Positions 10,101 to 18,929 are shown, counted from the first letter of the stretch. The stretch: 64,000 bases of DNA from V1-33 sp039795165 (GCA_039795165.1 JBDKER010000007.1:1-64000); one strand, 5' to 3'. Numbers and translations: made by a program. The notes: a model not told the origin generated them from the letters alone.

Positions 10101-10280
10101 TCAGAGGGAAGCGAAGGCGAGCGCTGCGGCACCGAGGCACAGCAGGCAGCCGAGAATACCGATGGCGAGAAGAGCGGAGCCGGCTGGATCTTTCTTCCGG
10201 CCCTTCTTCTTGAACGGAGCGTCATTCGTGAAGCCCGTGGGGGCTGCACCCGAGTCGAGGAGTTGTGTGTCGCTGCTCAC
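10101..10280 (-). CDS. Possible small single-pass membrane protein
   Basis: A 59-residue reading is obtained from a GTG at 10280. It has a polar N-terminus, a basic patch (KKKGRKKDP) and then a strong hydrophobic segment (SALLAIGILGCLLCLGAAAL) to the end, which is the layout expected of a small inner-membrane protein with its N-terminus in the cytoplasm. The frame is open further upstream to 10406 (an ATG), but that extra part is Pro/His/Arg-rich and does not look coding. It sits between purA and the divergent sulfatase gene. No family is recognised and no ribosome-binding site is visible. The start is uncertain. Confidence 0.45.
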   Translation of the reverse strand: MSSDTQLLDSGAAPTGFTNDAPFKKKGRKKDPAGSALLAIGILGCLLCLGAAALAFASL

Positions 10281-10404
10281 GTTGGCGAGGTATGCGTGCC
10301 GATGGCCTGCCTGTAAAGCGGTTTTTCCGGGGCTGCTGTGGTCGGGTTGGTGGGGACGCAATCGCGTAGGGTGCGGCAGGCCGGGGCGACGGCAGATTGG
10401 CAGC

Positions 10405-11913
10405 ATGCGACTGATTGCTCTGGTATTCCTTGTGCTTGGCCTTGGTTCCGTGGTCCGGCGAGTGGATGCGGCTGATGTCGTCCGGCCGAATGTACTGCTG
10501 ATCTGCGTGGACGATCTGAAGCCCGTGCTGGGCTGCTATGGAAACGGGATGGTGAAATCGCCTAACATTGATCGGCTGGCGTCGCGCGGGGTGGTCTTTG
10601 AGCGGGCGTACACGAATCAGGCGGTCTGTTCGCCGTCGCGGAACGCGCTCATGACGGGAATCCGTCCGGGACGGCTGGGAATTTACGATCTGGCCACGCA
10701 TTTCCGGCTGGCGGTACCGGACGCGGTGACGCTGCCGCAGCATTTCATGGGGCAGGGCTGGCGGGCCGAGGCGCTCGGCAAGATTCTCCATGCCGGCAAT
10801 GGGAACCGGGAGGATCCGGGTTCGTGGAGTGTTCCCGTGTTCAAGGGCGATGCTGAAATGTACGCACTGGAGGCGAGCCGGGTGGCCGACAAGACCGGCA
10901 AGCCGGCGGGACCGTACGGCAGACTTCCGAAGAATGCCCCGCGCGGGGCGGCATGGGAATCGGCGGATGTGCCTGACCATGCCTATCGGGACGGGCAACT
11001 GGCGGACGAAGCGGTGGCCCGGCTGAAGGCGGCGGCGTCGAAGCCTGGTACGCCATTCTTTCTGGCGGTAGGATTTCTGAAGCCGCATCTGCCGTTCTGT
11101 GCACCGCAGAAGTACTGGGATGTGTACGACCGGGCGGCGTTTCCGGTGGCTGCTTTGCAGTCGCTGCCTGCCGGGGCTCCGGAATTTGCGGGTCACCCGA
11201 GCGGGGAACTGCGGCGGTACTCGGCCATTCCGGATGAGGGGGAATTTTCCGCCGATCTGCAGCGGACCCTTATTCATGGGTACCATGCCTGCGTGAGCTA
11301 CACGGATGCTATGATCGGGAAGGTGCTCGATGCCCTTGATGCGCTTGAGTTGACCCGGAACACCGTGGTGGTGCTCTGGGGCGATCACGGCTGGCACCTG
11401 GGCGACCACGGATTGTGGTGCAAGCACAGTAACTACGAACAGGCAGCGCGGATTCCTCTCATGATGGCGGGACCCGGCATTGCGCAGGGCCGTGCTGCGG
11501 GCCTTGTGGAAACCGTGGACCTGTACCCGACCCTTGCGGAACTGGCGGGTCTGCCGGCGCGGGCCGGTCTTGATGGCAGAAGTCTGGTGCCGCAGCTGCG
11601 GGATCCTGCGGCTCCCGGCGCGCCTCATGTCCTGCATTGCTACCCCCGGAGCGGTGGACTCATCGGCCGCGCCCTGCGCACGCCAACGCAGCGTCTCGTC
11701 GAATGGAAAGTTCCTGGGGCGGCGGCCGATTCCGCGGTCGTGGAACTCTACGACTACGTGAAAGATCCCGGGGAAGAGAAGAATCTGGCGGCCTCGTCCC
11801 CGGAAACCGTGGCGGCCCTGCGGGCTATCCTGCGCGATCATTACCCGGAAGCCAAACCTCAGATCAAGGCTGCCGCGGCCCGTTCCGGCGGGCGGAAAGC
11901 GGATGACGAATGA
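10405..11913 (+). CDS. Secreted type I sulfatase, iduronate-2-sulfatase-like
   Basis: 502 residues. I chose the ATG at 10405 because it starts a good signal peptide (MRLIALVFLVLGLG, cleavage after VDAA); an earlier in-frame ATG would add a non-coding-looking leader. The sulfatase signature is intact: C75-S-P-S-R79, whose cysteine is converted to formylglycine, preceded by metal-binding aspartates in CVDDLKP. WGDHGWHLGDHGLW near residue 330 supplies further active-site residues. The order of motifs and the length match iduronate-2-sulfatase-like enzymes of Planctomycetes and Verrucomicrobia, which desulfate algal or animal polysaccharides. No maturase gene is in the window. A small cytochrome gene follows after 145 bases, but a promoter-like sequence lies between them, so they may be separate units. 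The exact substrate is unknown. Confidence 0.92.
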   Translation: MRLIALVFLVLGLGSVVRRVDAADVVRPNVLLICVDDLKPVLGCYGNGMVKSPNIDRLASRGVVFERAYTNQAVCSPSRNALMTGIRPGRLGIYDLATHFRLAVPDAVTLPQHFMGQGWRAEALGKILHAGNGNREDPGSWSVPVFKGDAEMYALEASRVADKTGKPAGPYGRLPKNAPRGAAWESADVPDHAYRDGQLADEAVARLKAAASKPGTPFFLAVGFLKPHLPFCAPQKYWDVYDRAAFPVAALQSLPAGAPEFAGHPSGELRRYSAIPDEGEFSADLQRTLIHGYHACVSYTDAMIGKVLDALDALELTRNTVVVLWGDHGWHLGDHGLWCKHSNYEQAARIPLMMAGPGIAQGRAAGLVETVDLYPTLAELAGLPARAGLDGRSLVPQLRDPAAPGAPHVLHCYPRSGGLIGRALRTPTQRLVEWKVPGAAADSAVVELYDYVKDPGEEKNLAASSPETVAALRAILRDHYPEAKPQIKAAAARSGGRKADDE

Positions 11914-11956
11914 GTCCGGGCCTTCTCCTGCCGCCCGCCAATTTCCGCGAAAAAGA

Positions 11957-11985
11957 TTCGCAGGGCGGCATCGCTTCATTATAGA
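11957..11985 (+). promoter_or_regulatory. Candidate sigma70-type promoter for the cytochrome gene
   Basis: TTCGCA (11957-11962) and TATAGA (11980-11985) are separated by 17 bases, and each matches four of six consensus bases. The pair lies about 75 bases before the ATG at 12059, in the gap after the sulfatase gene. The call is by pattern only. Confidence 0.35.
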
Positions 11986-12058
11986 TGCGCCCCGGAAGCG
12001 GACGGGAACGGAGGCGGACCTCCAGAAACGCCTGCTGCTATTTCCATCTGATAGAACC

Positions 12059-12445
12059 ATGAAAACGACAACCATCCTCATTGCTCTTGCCCTCGCTGGA
12101 CCTGTGGCCGCAGAAGCCCCTGACTTTGCCAAGGACATTGCTCCGATTCTCGAAGCGTCCTGCGTGAAGTGCCACAACTCGACGAAGGCCAAGGGAAAGC
12201 TCAACATGCAGACGAAGGAAGGCGCTCTCAAAGGGAGCGAAGACGGCAAGCTGTTTGAAGCCGGCAAGGCTGACGACAGTGCGCTCATCAAGGTCCTTCT
12301 GCTGCCGGAAGACGACGACGACGCCATGCCTCCGAAGGACAAGGCTCCGCGTCCGACCAAGGAACAGGTCGAGAAACTCAAGGAGTGGATCAATGCCGGG
12401 GCCAACTGGCCGGATGGCGTGGAACTGAAGGTTCCCGCCAAGTGA
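12059..12445 (+). CDS. Small exported c-type cytochrome, planctomycete type
   Basis: 128 residues with a signal peptide (residues 1-19, ending VAA). The mature protein has one heme c attachment motif, C35-V-K-C38-H39, in the context FAKDIAPILEASC. This is the start of the planctomycete-type cytochrome C domain usually found at the N-terminus of much larger proteins. A methionine in DDAMPPKD is the likely distal heme ligand, and the protein ends soon after the WINAGANWPDG stretch that closes the domain. It would be a periplasmic electron carrier or a heme-binding structural protein. It begins with the ATG at 12059, with no Shine-Dalgarno sequence, and is followed by a clear terminator, so it is probably monocistronic. 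Confidence 0.88.
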   Translation: MKTTTILIALALAGPVAAEAPDFAKDIAPILEASCVKCHNSTKAKGKLNMQTKEGALKGSEDGKLFEAGKADDSALIKVLLLPEDDDDAMPPKDKAPRPTKEQVEKLKEWINAGANWPDGVELKVPAK

Positions 12446-12487
12446 GTCCGGATTCTCCCTGACTCATCATCAATCCGCCGAAGTTTG

Positions 12488-12518
12488 CCCGCCGGTTCCT
12501 CTGGGACCGGCGGGTTTT
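12488..12518 (+). terminator. Rho-independent terminator after the cytochrome gene
   Basis: CCCGCCGGTTCC (12488-12499) pairs with GGGACCGGCGGG (12503-12514) with one G-T pair, leaving a 3-base loop, and TTTT follows directly. It begins 42 bases after the cytochrome stop codon and precedes the MoxR operon. Confidence 0.85.
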
Positions 12519-12594
12519 GCGTTCCGCTGTGGGTGGGTTGGGGCGGAGGGAAAGCCGTTGCCGGTCATCAGGTGGCAGGCATGGTGGGCACATC

Positions 12595-13629
12595 ATGAAT
12601 GAAAGCCGCCGGGAGTATGCCAGCGAAGCCGAAGTGGCTTGGGCCGCGGAGCGGATGGCGGCGCTGCGGCGGGTGCTGGAGGAGGTCGTTCTTGGCAAGG
12701 AGGAACTGATTGGACTGACGCTCACCGGGATCCTCGCGCGCGGGCATCTGCTGCTGGAGGGATTGCCGGGATTGGGAAAAACCGAGTTGGTGAAGGGGCT
12801 TGCGAAGACGCTCGGCCTGGAGACGCGGCGCATTCAGTTCACGCCGGACCTTCTGCCGGGAGACATCACGGGAAATCCCGTGCTGGAGGAAACGCCTGCG
12901 GGCCGGGCCTTCGTGTTTCAGCGCGGGCCCGTGTTTGCCAATCTGCTGCTCGCTGACGAGATCAACCGGGCCAGTCCGAAGACGCAGAGTGCTCTGCTCG
13001 AAGCGATGCAGGAACGCAGGGTGACCGTGATGGGAACGACGCATGAGCTGCCCGATCCCTTCATCGTCCTTGCCACGCAGAATCCCGTGGAACTCGAGGG
13101 GACCTATCCGCTGCCCGAGGCCCAGATTGACCGGTTTCTCTTCAAGCTCGAGGTCCCCCGCAGCGACGCGGCGACGCTTGAGCGAATTGTGCGCGGGCGG
13201 GAATTCGGGATCGATCCCGAGCCGGCGAGGGTGCTTGCGCAGGGGGAACTGGCGACTCTGCTGGAACTGGCGCGGAGAATTTTTCTGCCGGATGCGGTGG
13301 CTGGCTACATTGCGCGGCTGGTGGATGCGACGCATCCCGGGCAGTCGGCTGCGGCGACGGGAGTGAAGTTCGGGGCGAGTCCGCGGGCGGCGCTCGGTCT
13401 GGCGGCGGCGGCGCGGGCCCGGGCGCTTCTGCACGGGAGGTTGCATGCTGGTTTTGAGGATGTGCGGGTGATTGCACCGGCGGTGCTCGGGCACAGGCTC
13501 ATCATGGATTATGAAGCGCGCATTTCCGGGCGTAAGGCGGCGGAGGTGGTGGCTGCCCTGCTGAGCGAAGTGCCGGCGCAGCCGGGCGGGTTGCCATGGA
13601 CCGTTCAGGAGCGCACGACGAAGGCATGA
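12595..13629 (+). CDS. MoxR-family AAA+ ATPase (first copy)
   Basis: 344 residues. AAA+ core with Walker A GLPGLGKT (56-63), the family segment QFTPDLLPGDITGNPV, Walker B LLLADEIN (D121, E122), and the sensor stretch LATQNPVELEGTYPLPEAQIDRF. MoxR proteins are cytoplasmic ATPases that remodel or help assemble partner proteins, often with von Willebrand or DUF58 proteins. I chose the ATG at 12595 since the earlier in-frame ATG at 12517 overlaps the terminator. Its stop overlaps the start of the next gene (ATGA at 13626-13629), so the two are translationally coupled. Unlike most MoxR loci it is not followed by a DUF58 gene but by a membrane-anchored protein and an ABC ATPase. Confidence 0.93.
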   Translation: MNESRREYASEAEVAWAAERMAALRRVLEEVVLGKEELIGLTLTGILARGHLLLEGLPGLGKTELVKGLAKTLGLETRRIQFTPDLLPGDITGNPVLEETPAGRAFVFQRGPVFANLLLADEINRASPKTQSALLEAMQERRVTVMGTTHELPDPFIVLATQNPVELEGTYPLPEAQIDRFLFKLEVPRSDAATLERIVRGREFGIDPEPARVLAQGELATLLELARRIFLPDAVAGYIARLVDATHPGQSAAATGVKFGASPRAALGLAAAARARALLHGRLHAGFEDVRVIAPAVLGHRLIMDYEARISGRKAAEVVAALLSEVPAQPGGLPWTVQERTTKA

Positions 13630-15434
13630 AGGCGCTGCGGCATGCTGTGGCGGTTCTGATGTTTGCCACCGCAGGCGCTGCGGGGGCGCAGGAAACTCAT
13701 GTATTCTCCATGGATGCGGAGAACCGCCGGCGCGTGGAAGTCACAAGTGTCTTCAGTGTGGCACCGCCATCGGGATTTGCGCCGCTGGTGATCTCGGTGG
13801 TCAATGATGGTGATGCGGATGCTTCCTTCGGGGTCAGGACCACCAGCCGGGATAGCTGGGGGCCGGGCGAAGTGTCGGCAGCGCTCAAGGTTGCCGGTCT
13901 GGCGCGCCGCACGACCGTGACGGAGGTGATGGTGCCGGTATATGTGGCCCCGGTGGATGCGCCTTTCCGGGAGCTGCGGGTCTCGGTGACCGGATCCGTG
14001 AGTCCGTCCTTCGAAATTCCGGTGGGTGGGCTGAGCACGCTACCGTTCGTCGCGCTGAGCGCAGCGCTTGCGGGTGTTTCTACTGAAGCCATCTGCGAGG
14101 CGGCGGCCATGCATCAGGCGACTTCCCCGGTTCACTTTGGGAGCCGGCATCCTCGGTTTGCGGCCCGCTGTGAAGCGCGCCAGTTGCCGTCCGACTGGCG
14201 GGGGTACTCGGGGGTTGATGTCCTTGCGATGACGCTCGGCGAATGGGTCGCGCTGCAAGCTGCGCAGAAATCGGCGATCCGGAAATGGCTGGCGCTGGGC
14301 GGAGCACTGGAGCTGCATGCGGAGGACGGATCGTGGGATCCGGCGGGCCTTGAACTCGGACTGGACGGGCATGAGGGAGACCGTGGTTTCCGGGGACTCG
14401 GGAGTGTGAGGCTGCGGAAGTGGAACGGCCAGCCACTCGGGCCGGAAGCAGCGGCGGGCTGGTGGGAGCCCCGCGGAACGCGGGCGAAGCGGGTGGCCCT
14501 TGCGGAAGGGATTCCCAGCAGTCGGCTCAGTGAAATCATCGGGGACCGGGGGTCGCCGGAATTGCCGGTGGGCATCATTCTGCTCGCGTTCGGAATCCTC
14601 GTGGGTCCGGTGAATCTTTTCTATCTGGCGGGACCGGGACGGCGGCATCGCCTTTTTGTGACGACTCCGCTGATTTCCATGGCGACGACATTGCTGCTGC
14701 TGGGATGGATTCTGCTGCGCGACGGGACCGGCGGCCGGGGGCGGCGCAGTGCGGTGGTTTATCTGGATGCGGCGGCGCGCGAGGCCATGCTGAGTCAGGA
14801 ACAGATCAGCCGGACCGGACTGCTGCTGGGCTCGGAATTCTCCACGGCCCAGCCTGTGGTGACGAGCCGGGCGCAGGTGCGGGTGGGAGCGGCGGAGTCC
14901 GACCGAGGTCGGCCGGATGCCAATTCGCGTTCTGAAGTCCATGTCCTGCTCGAGAACGACCGTGTGCATTTCGGGGATTGGTTTCAGAGCCGTGCCGAGC
15001 AGGCGCAATGGGTCGAGGCGGTGCTGCCGACCCGGGGGAAAGTGGCGGTGCGTGCGGCTGGGGGTGGATGGGAGGTGGTTTCGTCGCTTGGATTTCCGCT
15101 GAAGTCATTGTTCTGGGTGGATGCCGCGGGGCAATGGTGGAAGGCTCCGGGGGACGTGCTGCCGGGCGCTCCGGTGGCATTGCAGGAAGTGCGGCGGGAC
15201 GACGCGGAGCGGTGGCTTGCGGCGGAAGCCGCTGCGGGCGGCTACAGCCTCAACGGAATTCTGTCGCCGCACCGGAGCGGGGAATTCACCGGGCACCGGG
15301 CATGGCTGCTGGCTTCCGCGGATCAACCCGAGGCAGGTTTTGTCGAAACGCTGGGATCGGTGAAGTGGGAAAGGAACCATACCATCCTCATGGGACCTCT
15401 GGAGCCCGAGCCAACGCCTTCTGCTGCGCCATGA
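13626..15434 (+). CDS. Exported membrane-anchored protein in the MoxR/ABC operon
   Basis: 602 residues. It begins with a signal peptide (about 1-20). A beta-rich extracellular part follows (to about 190), then a segment around 195-245 (VDVLAMTLGEWVALQ, IRKWLALGGALELH) that resembles the glutamine-amidotransferase-like fold of GldG-type and DUF4350-type proteins. Two transmembrane helices follow (about 314-335 and 345-367), and then a C-terminal domain of about 230 residues. I do not recognise a named family. The start at 13626 overlaps the MoxR stop and the stop overlaps the next ATG, so all three products are probably made together. The likely role is an envelope-spanning partner of the ATPases; this is inference from the operon only. 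Confidence 0.75.
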   Translation: MKALRHAVAVLMFATAGAAGAQETHVFSMDAENRRRVEVTSVFSVAPPSGFAPLVISVVNDGDADASFGVRTTSRDSWGPGEVSAALKVAGLARRTTVTEVMVPVYVAPVDAPFRELRVSVTGSVSPSFEIPVGGLSTLPFVALSAALAGVSTEAICEAAAMHQATSPVHFGSRHPRFAARCEARQLPSDWRGYSGVDVLAMTLGEWVALQAAQKSAIRKWLALGGALELHAEDGSWDPAGLELGLDGHEGDRGFRGLGSVRLRKWNGQPLGPEAAAGWWEPRGTRAKRVALAEGIPSSRLSEIIGDRGSPELPVGIILLAFGILVGPVNLFYLAGPGRRHRLFVTTPLISMATTLLLLGWILLRDGTGGRGRRSAVVYLDAAAREAMLSQEQISRTGLLLGSEFSTAQPVVTSRAQVRVGAAESDRGRPDANSRSEVHVLLENDRVHFGDWFQSRAEQAQWVEAVLPTRGKVAVRAAGGGWEVVSSLGFPLKSLFWVDAAGQWWKAPGDVLPGAPVALQEVRRDDAERWLAAEAAAGGYSLNGILSPHRSGEFTGHRAWLLASADQPEAGFVETLGSVKWERNHTILMGPLEPEPTPSAAP

Positions 15435-16456
15435 GTACACCAGCCATTGCTGTCGAGGATCTGAAACGGCACTTCGGAACGATTCCGGCAGTCGACGGAG
15501 TTTCGTTTGCGATCGAGGCCGGGAGGGTGGTGGGCTTCGTGGGAGCCAATGGTGCCGGCAAGACGACCACCATGCGGATTCTCGCGACCCTTGATTATCC
15601 TTCGGCGGGCCGGGCCGCCGTGCTGGGCCGCGATGTGGTGCTCTATCCTGGAGAAGTGCGCCGGCGGCTGGGCTGGGTGCCCGACAGCTTCGGCACGTAC
15701 GACAACATGACAACGCTCGAGTATCTCGATTTCCATGCCCGGGCACTTGGGTTCCGCGGAGCCGACCGGATCGGGAGAATCCGTGAAGTGGTGGAATTCA
15801 CCGACCTCGGAGCCTTGTCGGAACGGATGATCAGCACGATGTCGAAGGGGCAGGGCCAGCGGCTTTGTCTGGCGCGGGCGCTCATTCACGATCCGGAAGT
15901 TCTCATCATGGACGAACCGGCGGCGGGGCTTGATCCCCGGGCCCGCGTTGATCTCAAGCGGCTCATCCGGATTCTGGCGGGGGAGGGCAAGACCATCCTG
16001 ATATCGTCGCACATCCTTTCCGAGCTGGGAGAGATGTGTGATTCACTGCTCTTCATCGACCGCGGACGGATTGTGCATCATGGCACGGCCGAGAGTCTCA
16101 CGAGAGCAGAGGAACAGGGAACCCTCGTGGCCGTGGAGACTGCGGATGGTCCGGCCGCGCTTGTGCAGTGGGCGCTGACTGCTCCCCATGTGAAACTGGA
16201 GGAAGAACGGCGGAAGGGATGTCTGCTGCGCATCGGGAGCGCTGAACCGACGGTGGTGGCGGCGGTGCTGCGGCGCATGGTGGCCGACGGGATTGCGGTG
16301 ACGGATTTTCACCGCGAGGAACGGAGCCTTGAGGAAGTCTTTGTCGACATGATGGGCCGCATGGAGCGGGGCGAACCGGTGTCGTTTTCCGAGGGTCGTC
16401 CGGAAAAGGAATCCCCCGGCACCGGAGCAGTGGTTCCGGGACCGGGGGAGAAGTGA
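15431..16456 (+). CDS. ABC transporter ATP-binding protein
   Basis: 341 residues. Walker A GANGAGKTT (about 38-46), signature MSKGQGQRLCLARAL (the LSGGQ site reads SKGQ) and Walker B VLIMDEPAAGLDP are all present, followed by the switch histidine in ISSHI. The C-terminal 110 residues form the extra domain seen in drug/Gld-type exporter ATPases (LEEVFVDMMGR). It would energise an export-type ABC complex at the inner membrane. The start overlaps the previous stop (ATGA at 15431-15434). The gene ends 34 bases before a convergent helicase gene, so no permease follows, which is unusual for this family. The permease may be encoded elsewhere, or the two-helix protein upstream may take part. Confidence 0.93.
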   Translation: MSTPAIAVEDLKRHFGTIPAVDGVSFAIEAGRVVGFVGANGAGKTTTMRILATLDYPSAGRAAVLGRDVVLYPGEVRRRLGWVPDSFGTYDNMTTLEYLDFHARALGFRGADRIGRIREVVEFTDLGALSERMISTMSKGQGQRLCLARALIHDPEVLIMDEPAAGLDPRARVDLKRLIRILAGEGKTILISSHILSELGEMCDSLLFIDRGRIVHHGTAESLTRAEEQGTLVAVETADGPAALVQWALTAPHVKLEEERRKGCLLRIGSAEPTVVAAVLRRMVADGIAVTDFHREERSLEEVFVDMMGRMERGEPVSFSEGRPEKESPGTGAVVPGPGEK

Positions 16457-16490
16457 AGAGACTGTGACTCGTCCGGGTTGAGCCCTGGCG

Positions 16491-18929
16491 TCAGGGACGC
16501 GGGCGCTTGGGGCCGCCCTTGCCGCCCTTCGGGCCGCCGTAGCCACCGCTGCGGCCATAGCCGCCGCCTCCGTAGCCCCCGGAGCGTCCTTCGCCGCCGC
16601 CACTGTAGCCGCCACCGCCGTAGCCTCCGGAACGTCCTTCGCCGCCGCCGCGCGAGTCATCGCGGCTACGTGGTCCGCCGTAACCGCCGGGCCGGGCGGG
16701 CCGGCCCTCGGAGCTGCGGCCGTAGGGCTTGCGTCCGGCGGGACCGCGTTCCCATGGCGGGGGACCGGAACGGAAGCCGCTGGCCGGTTTTCCTTCTGGC
16801 TTGCCGTGCACGGTCGCTTTGACCCTGACCTTGTGTCCAGCGAAGTCGCCGCCGTCGAGCACCTCGATGATTTCGCGGGCATGCGGGCCGAGGACCTGGA
16901 CGTGAGTTTCCTTGTTCTGGAGCTTGATGAGCCCAACGACTTTGGCGGGGAATTCCGAACCTGAGGCCACGGCATCGAGGATGTCGCGGGGGGTCAGGCC
17001 ATGTTCCTTGCCGACGCTGAAGGTGATCCATTTGTAGCCGGGAGCGGCTGGGGGGAGCGGGCGACTGACTTCCTCGCGGGCTGCTTTGGGGGGTGGCGGG
17101 GGAGCCTGTTCCGATTCGAGGGCCATGAGGGCATCGGCGTCCGCGTCCGAAATGCGCGGCTGTTTTTCCTTGCGGGGTTTGCTGCGTGGTTCTTTCGGGG
17201 CGGCGGTGGTCTCGGACGGGACTTCCGTTTCCGGCTCGGAGGAAGCAACGACCTCGGCTGGCACCGGCACCGGTTCCGGGGTCGCTTCCGCTGTAACTTC
17301 CGCTTCCATGGCGGCGGCGGTCGGTTCCGGCGGAACGGGTGCGGTCGGTTCCGGTTCCTTGACGGGTGGAGCCTTGACGGGACTGGCGGCGGGCTTCACC
17401 GCGGCGGCGGGTGTCGGCTCGGCTTCCGCGGGGGCCGCGGTTTCCTTTGGCGATGCCTTGGCGGCGGGGGATTCGGTCGGCTTGCGCGGCGGTGCGGCGG
17501 GTGTTTCGGGAGCAGCGGCTTTCGGGGCCGGAGCTGCCTTGGCTGGGCGGGGGGCCGGCTTCGCTGGTTCCGCGGCTTTGCCCGGGCCATCACGGCGGGC
17601 AAAGGGGTCGCTCCCTTCGGGTTTTTCGGTTTCGATGCCGCTGGCCGTGAGCAGTTCGCCGAGGAGAGCGGCAGCGAGGTCCGTGGCAGCGTGGCCTTCG
17701 TCGAGAAGGCGATCGATGCTCGCTGCGTGCGCCGTATGGCGTCCCGCCTCGAGGTTGGCACGCACTTTATCGAGGACGCCCGAGAGACGTTTCTCCTCGA
17801 CCTGATCCCATGTGGGGACCTTGCCTCGCTGCATGCGCTGCCGGGTGAAGCGTTCCACGCCCTGGAGGCGGTAGATTTCGCGGCCGCTGATGAGGGTCAG
17901 GGCGACGCCCTTGCGTCCGGCCCGGCCCGTGCGGCCAATGCGGTGGACGTAGTCTTCCGGGTCGTACGGGAGATCGAAATTCACGACGAGGTCGAGGTCG
18001 TCGACATCGATGCCGCGTCCGGCGACGTCGGTGGCCACGAGCAGGTCGAAGCCGCTGCTTTTGAATTTCGAAAGCGTGCGGGTACGCATCATCTGGCTCA
18101 TGCCGCCGTGGAGGCGGTCGGCCGAATATCCACGGGCAATGAGGGCGTCGGCCACGTCATCGACGGTCCGCTGGGTATTGCAGAAAATAATGCCGAGGCG
18201 GGCATCGTGCATGTCCACGAGGCGGGTGAGGGCATCGAGTTTCGCGCGCGGCGGCACGTCGTAGTACATCTGTTCGACGGTGGGTACCGTCATGGTCTGC
18301 GTCTCGATGCGGATGTGCTGAGGCGAGCGTGAGAATTCCTCGATGAGGCGGCGGATGGCCGGAGGCAGGGTGGCGCTGAAGAAGACGGTCTGGCGTTCCT
18401 CCGGTGTTCCTGAAAGGATCCGTTCCATGTCCTCGCGGAAGCCCATGTCGAGCATGCGGTCGCATTCATCGAGAACGACCATCTTCACATGGGAGACATC
18501 GAGGGTATTGCGCTGGAGGTGGTCGATGATCCGTCCGGGGGTGCCGATGACGATCTGCGGACCTTTGCGCAGTTCCGAGAACTGCCGTTCGTAGCTCGCT
18601 CCTCCGAAGATGGGAACCGTGTGCAGTTTCGGACGGAAGGCCGCTAGCCTCGCCACTTCCTCGGCCACTTGAACGGCGAGTTCGCGCGTTGGGACGAGGA
18701 CAAGGATTTCGACTTTGCGGCTGGCGTCGTCGACCCGTTCGATGGCAGGGATGGCGAATGCAGCGGTCTTGCCGCTGCCGGTGGCGGACTGACCCACCAC
18801 ATCTTTGCCTTCCATGAGCACGGGGATGGCGGCCGACTGGATCGGCGAAGTCTGTTCAAAGCCGAGTTTCGCCACGGCTTTGAGGATTGGCTCGGACAGC
18901 CCGAGTTCAGAAAAGAGTCGTTTTTGCAT
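16491..18929 (-). CDS. DECD-box ATP-dependent RNA helicase with DbpA RNA-binding domain and Gly-rich tail
   Basis: 812 residues. The helicase core (about 1-380) has the Q motif (GFEQTSPIQ), Walker A ATGSGKT (49-55), PTREL, GTPGR, D154-E-C-D157 in place of the usual DEAD, SAT (185-187), and HRIGRTGRAG. A long Pro/Ala/Glu-rich linker follows (about 440-620), then a DbpA-type RNA-binding domain (about 632-709, starting WITFSVGKEHGL), then a Gly/Arg/Tyr-rich tail with short repeats (GGYGGGGY, GEGRSGGYGG). Such proteins unwind RNA in ribosome assembly or cold adaptation, and the tail likely binds RNA weakly or promotes condensation. It is the last gene of a minus-strand run, separated from ilvC by a terminator. 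The DECD box is rare in bacteria. Confidence 0.93.
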   Translation of the reverse strand: MQKRLFSELGLSEPILKAVAKLGFEQTSPIQSAAIPVLMEGKDVVGQSATGSGKTAAFAIPAIERVDDASRKVEILVLVPTRELAVQVAEEVARLAAFRPKLHTVPIFGGASYERQFSELRKGPQIVIGTPGRIIDHLQRNTLDVSHVKMVVLDECDRMLDMGFREDMERILSGTPEERQTVFFSATLPPAIRRLIEEFSRSPQHIRIETQTMTVPTVEQMYYDVPPRAKLDALTRLVDMHDARLGIIFCNTQRTVDDVADALIARGYSADRLHGGMSQMMRTRTLSKFKSSGFDLLVATDVAGRGIDVDDLDLVVNFDLPYDPEDYVHRIGRTGRAGRKGVALTLISGREIYRLQGVERFTRQRMQRGKVPTWDQVEEKRLSGVLDKVRANLEAGRHTAHAASIDRLLDEGHAATDLAAALLGELLTASGIETEKPEGSDPFARRDGPGKAAEPAKPAPRPAKAAPAPKAAAPETPAAPPRKPTESPAAKASPKETAAPAEAEPTPAAAVKPAASPVKAPPVKEPEPTAPVPPEPTAAAMEAEVTAEATPEPVPVPAEVVASSEPETEVPSETTAAPKEPRSKPRKEKQPRISDADADALMALESEQAPPPPPKAAREEVSRPLPPAAPGYKWITFSVGKEHGLTPRDILDAVASGSEFPAKVVGLIKLQNKETHVQVLGPHAREIIEVLDGGDFAGHKVRVKATVHGKPEGKPASGFRSGPPPWERGPAGRKPYGRSSEGRPARPGGYGGPRSRDDSRGGGEGRSGGYGGGGYSGGGEGRSGGYGGGGYGRSGGYGGPKGGKGGPKRPRP
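16525..16680 (-). repeat. Imperfect short repeats encoding the Gly-rich tail of the helicase
   Basis: GC-rich units such as CCGCCGCCGTAGCC and CGTCCTTCGCCGCCGCC recur here on the plus strand. They encode GGYGGGGY and GEGRSGGYGG units at the helicase C-terminus. They are in frame and coding, with no spacers, so they are protein repeats and not a CRISPR or satellite array. Confidence 0.8.

Noticed and set aside
8954..10213. 419-codon plus-strand open frame opposite purA
   Set aside because: It is rich in Asp/Gly/Ala in a pattern mirroring the purA codons and has no recognisable domain.
10222..12441. Very long minus-strand open frame (739 codons) opposite the sulfatase and cytochrome genes
   Set aside because: It is Arg/Pro/His-rich, lacks any family motif, and lies antisense to well-identified genes. 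High GC often leaves the opposite strand open.
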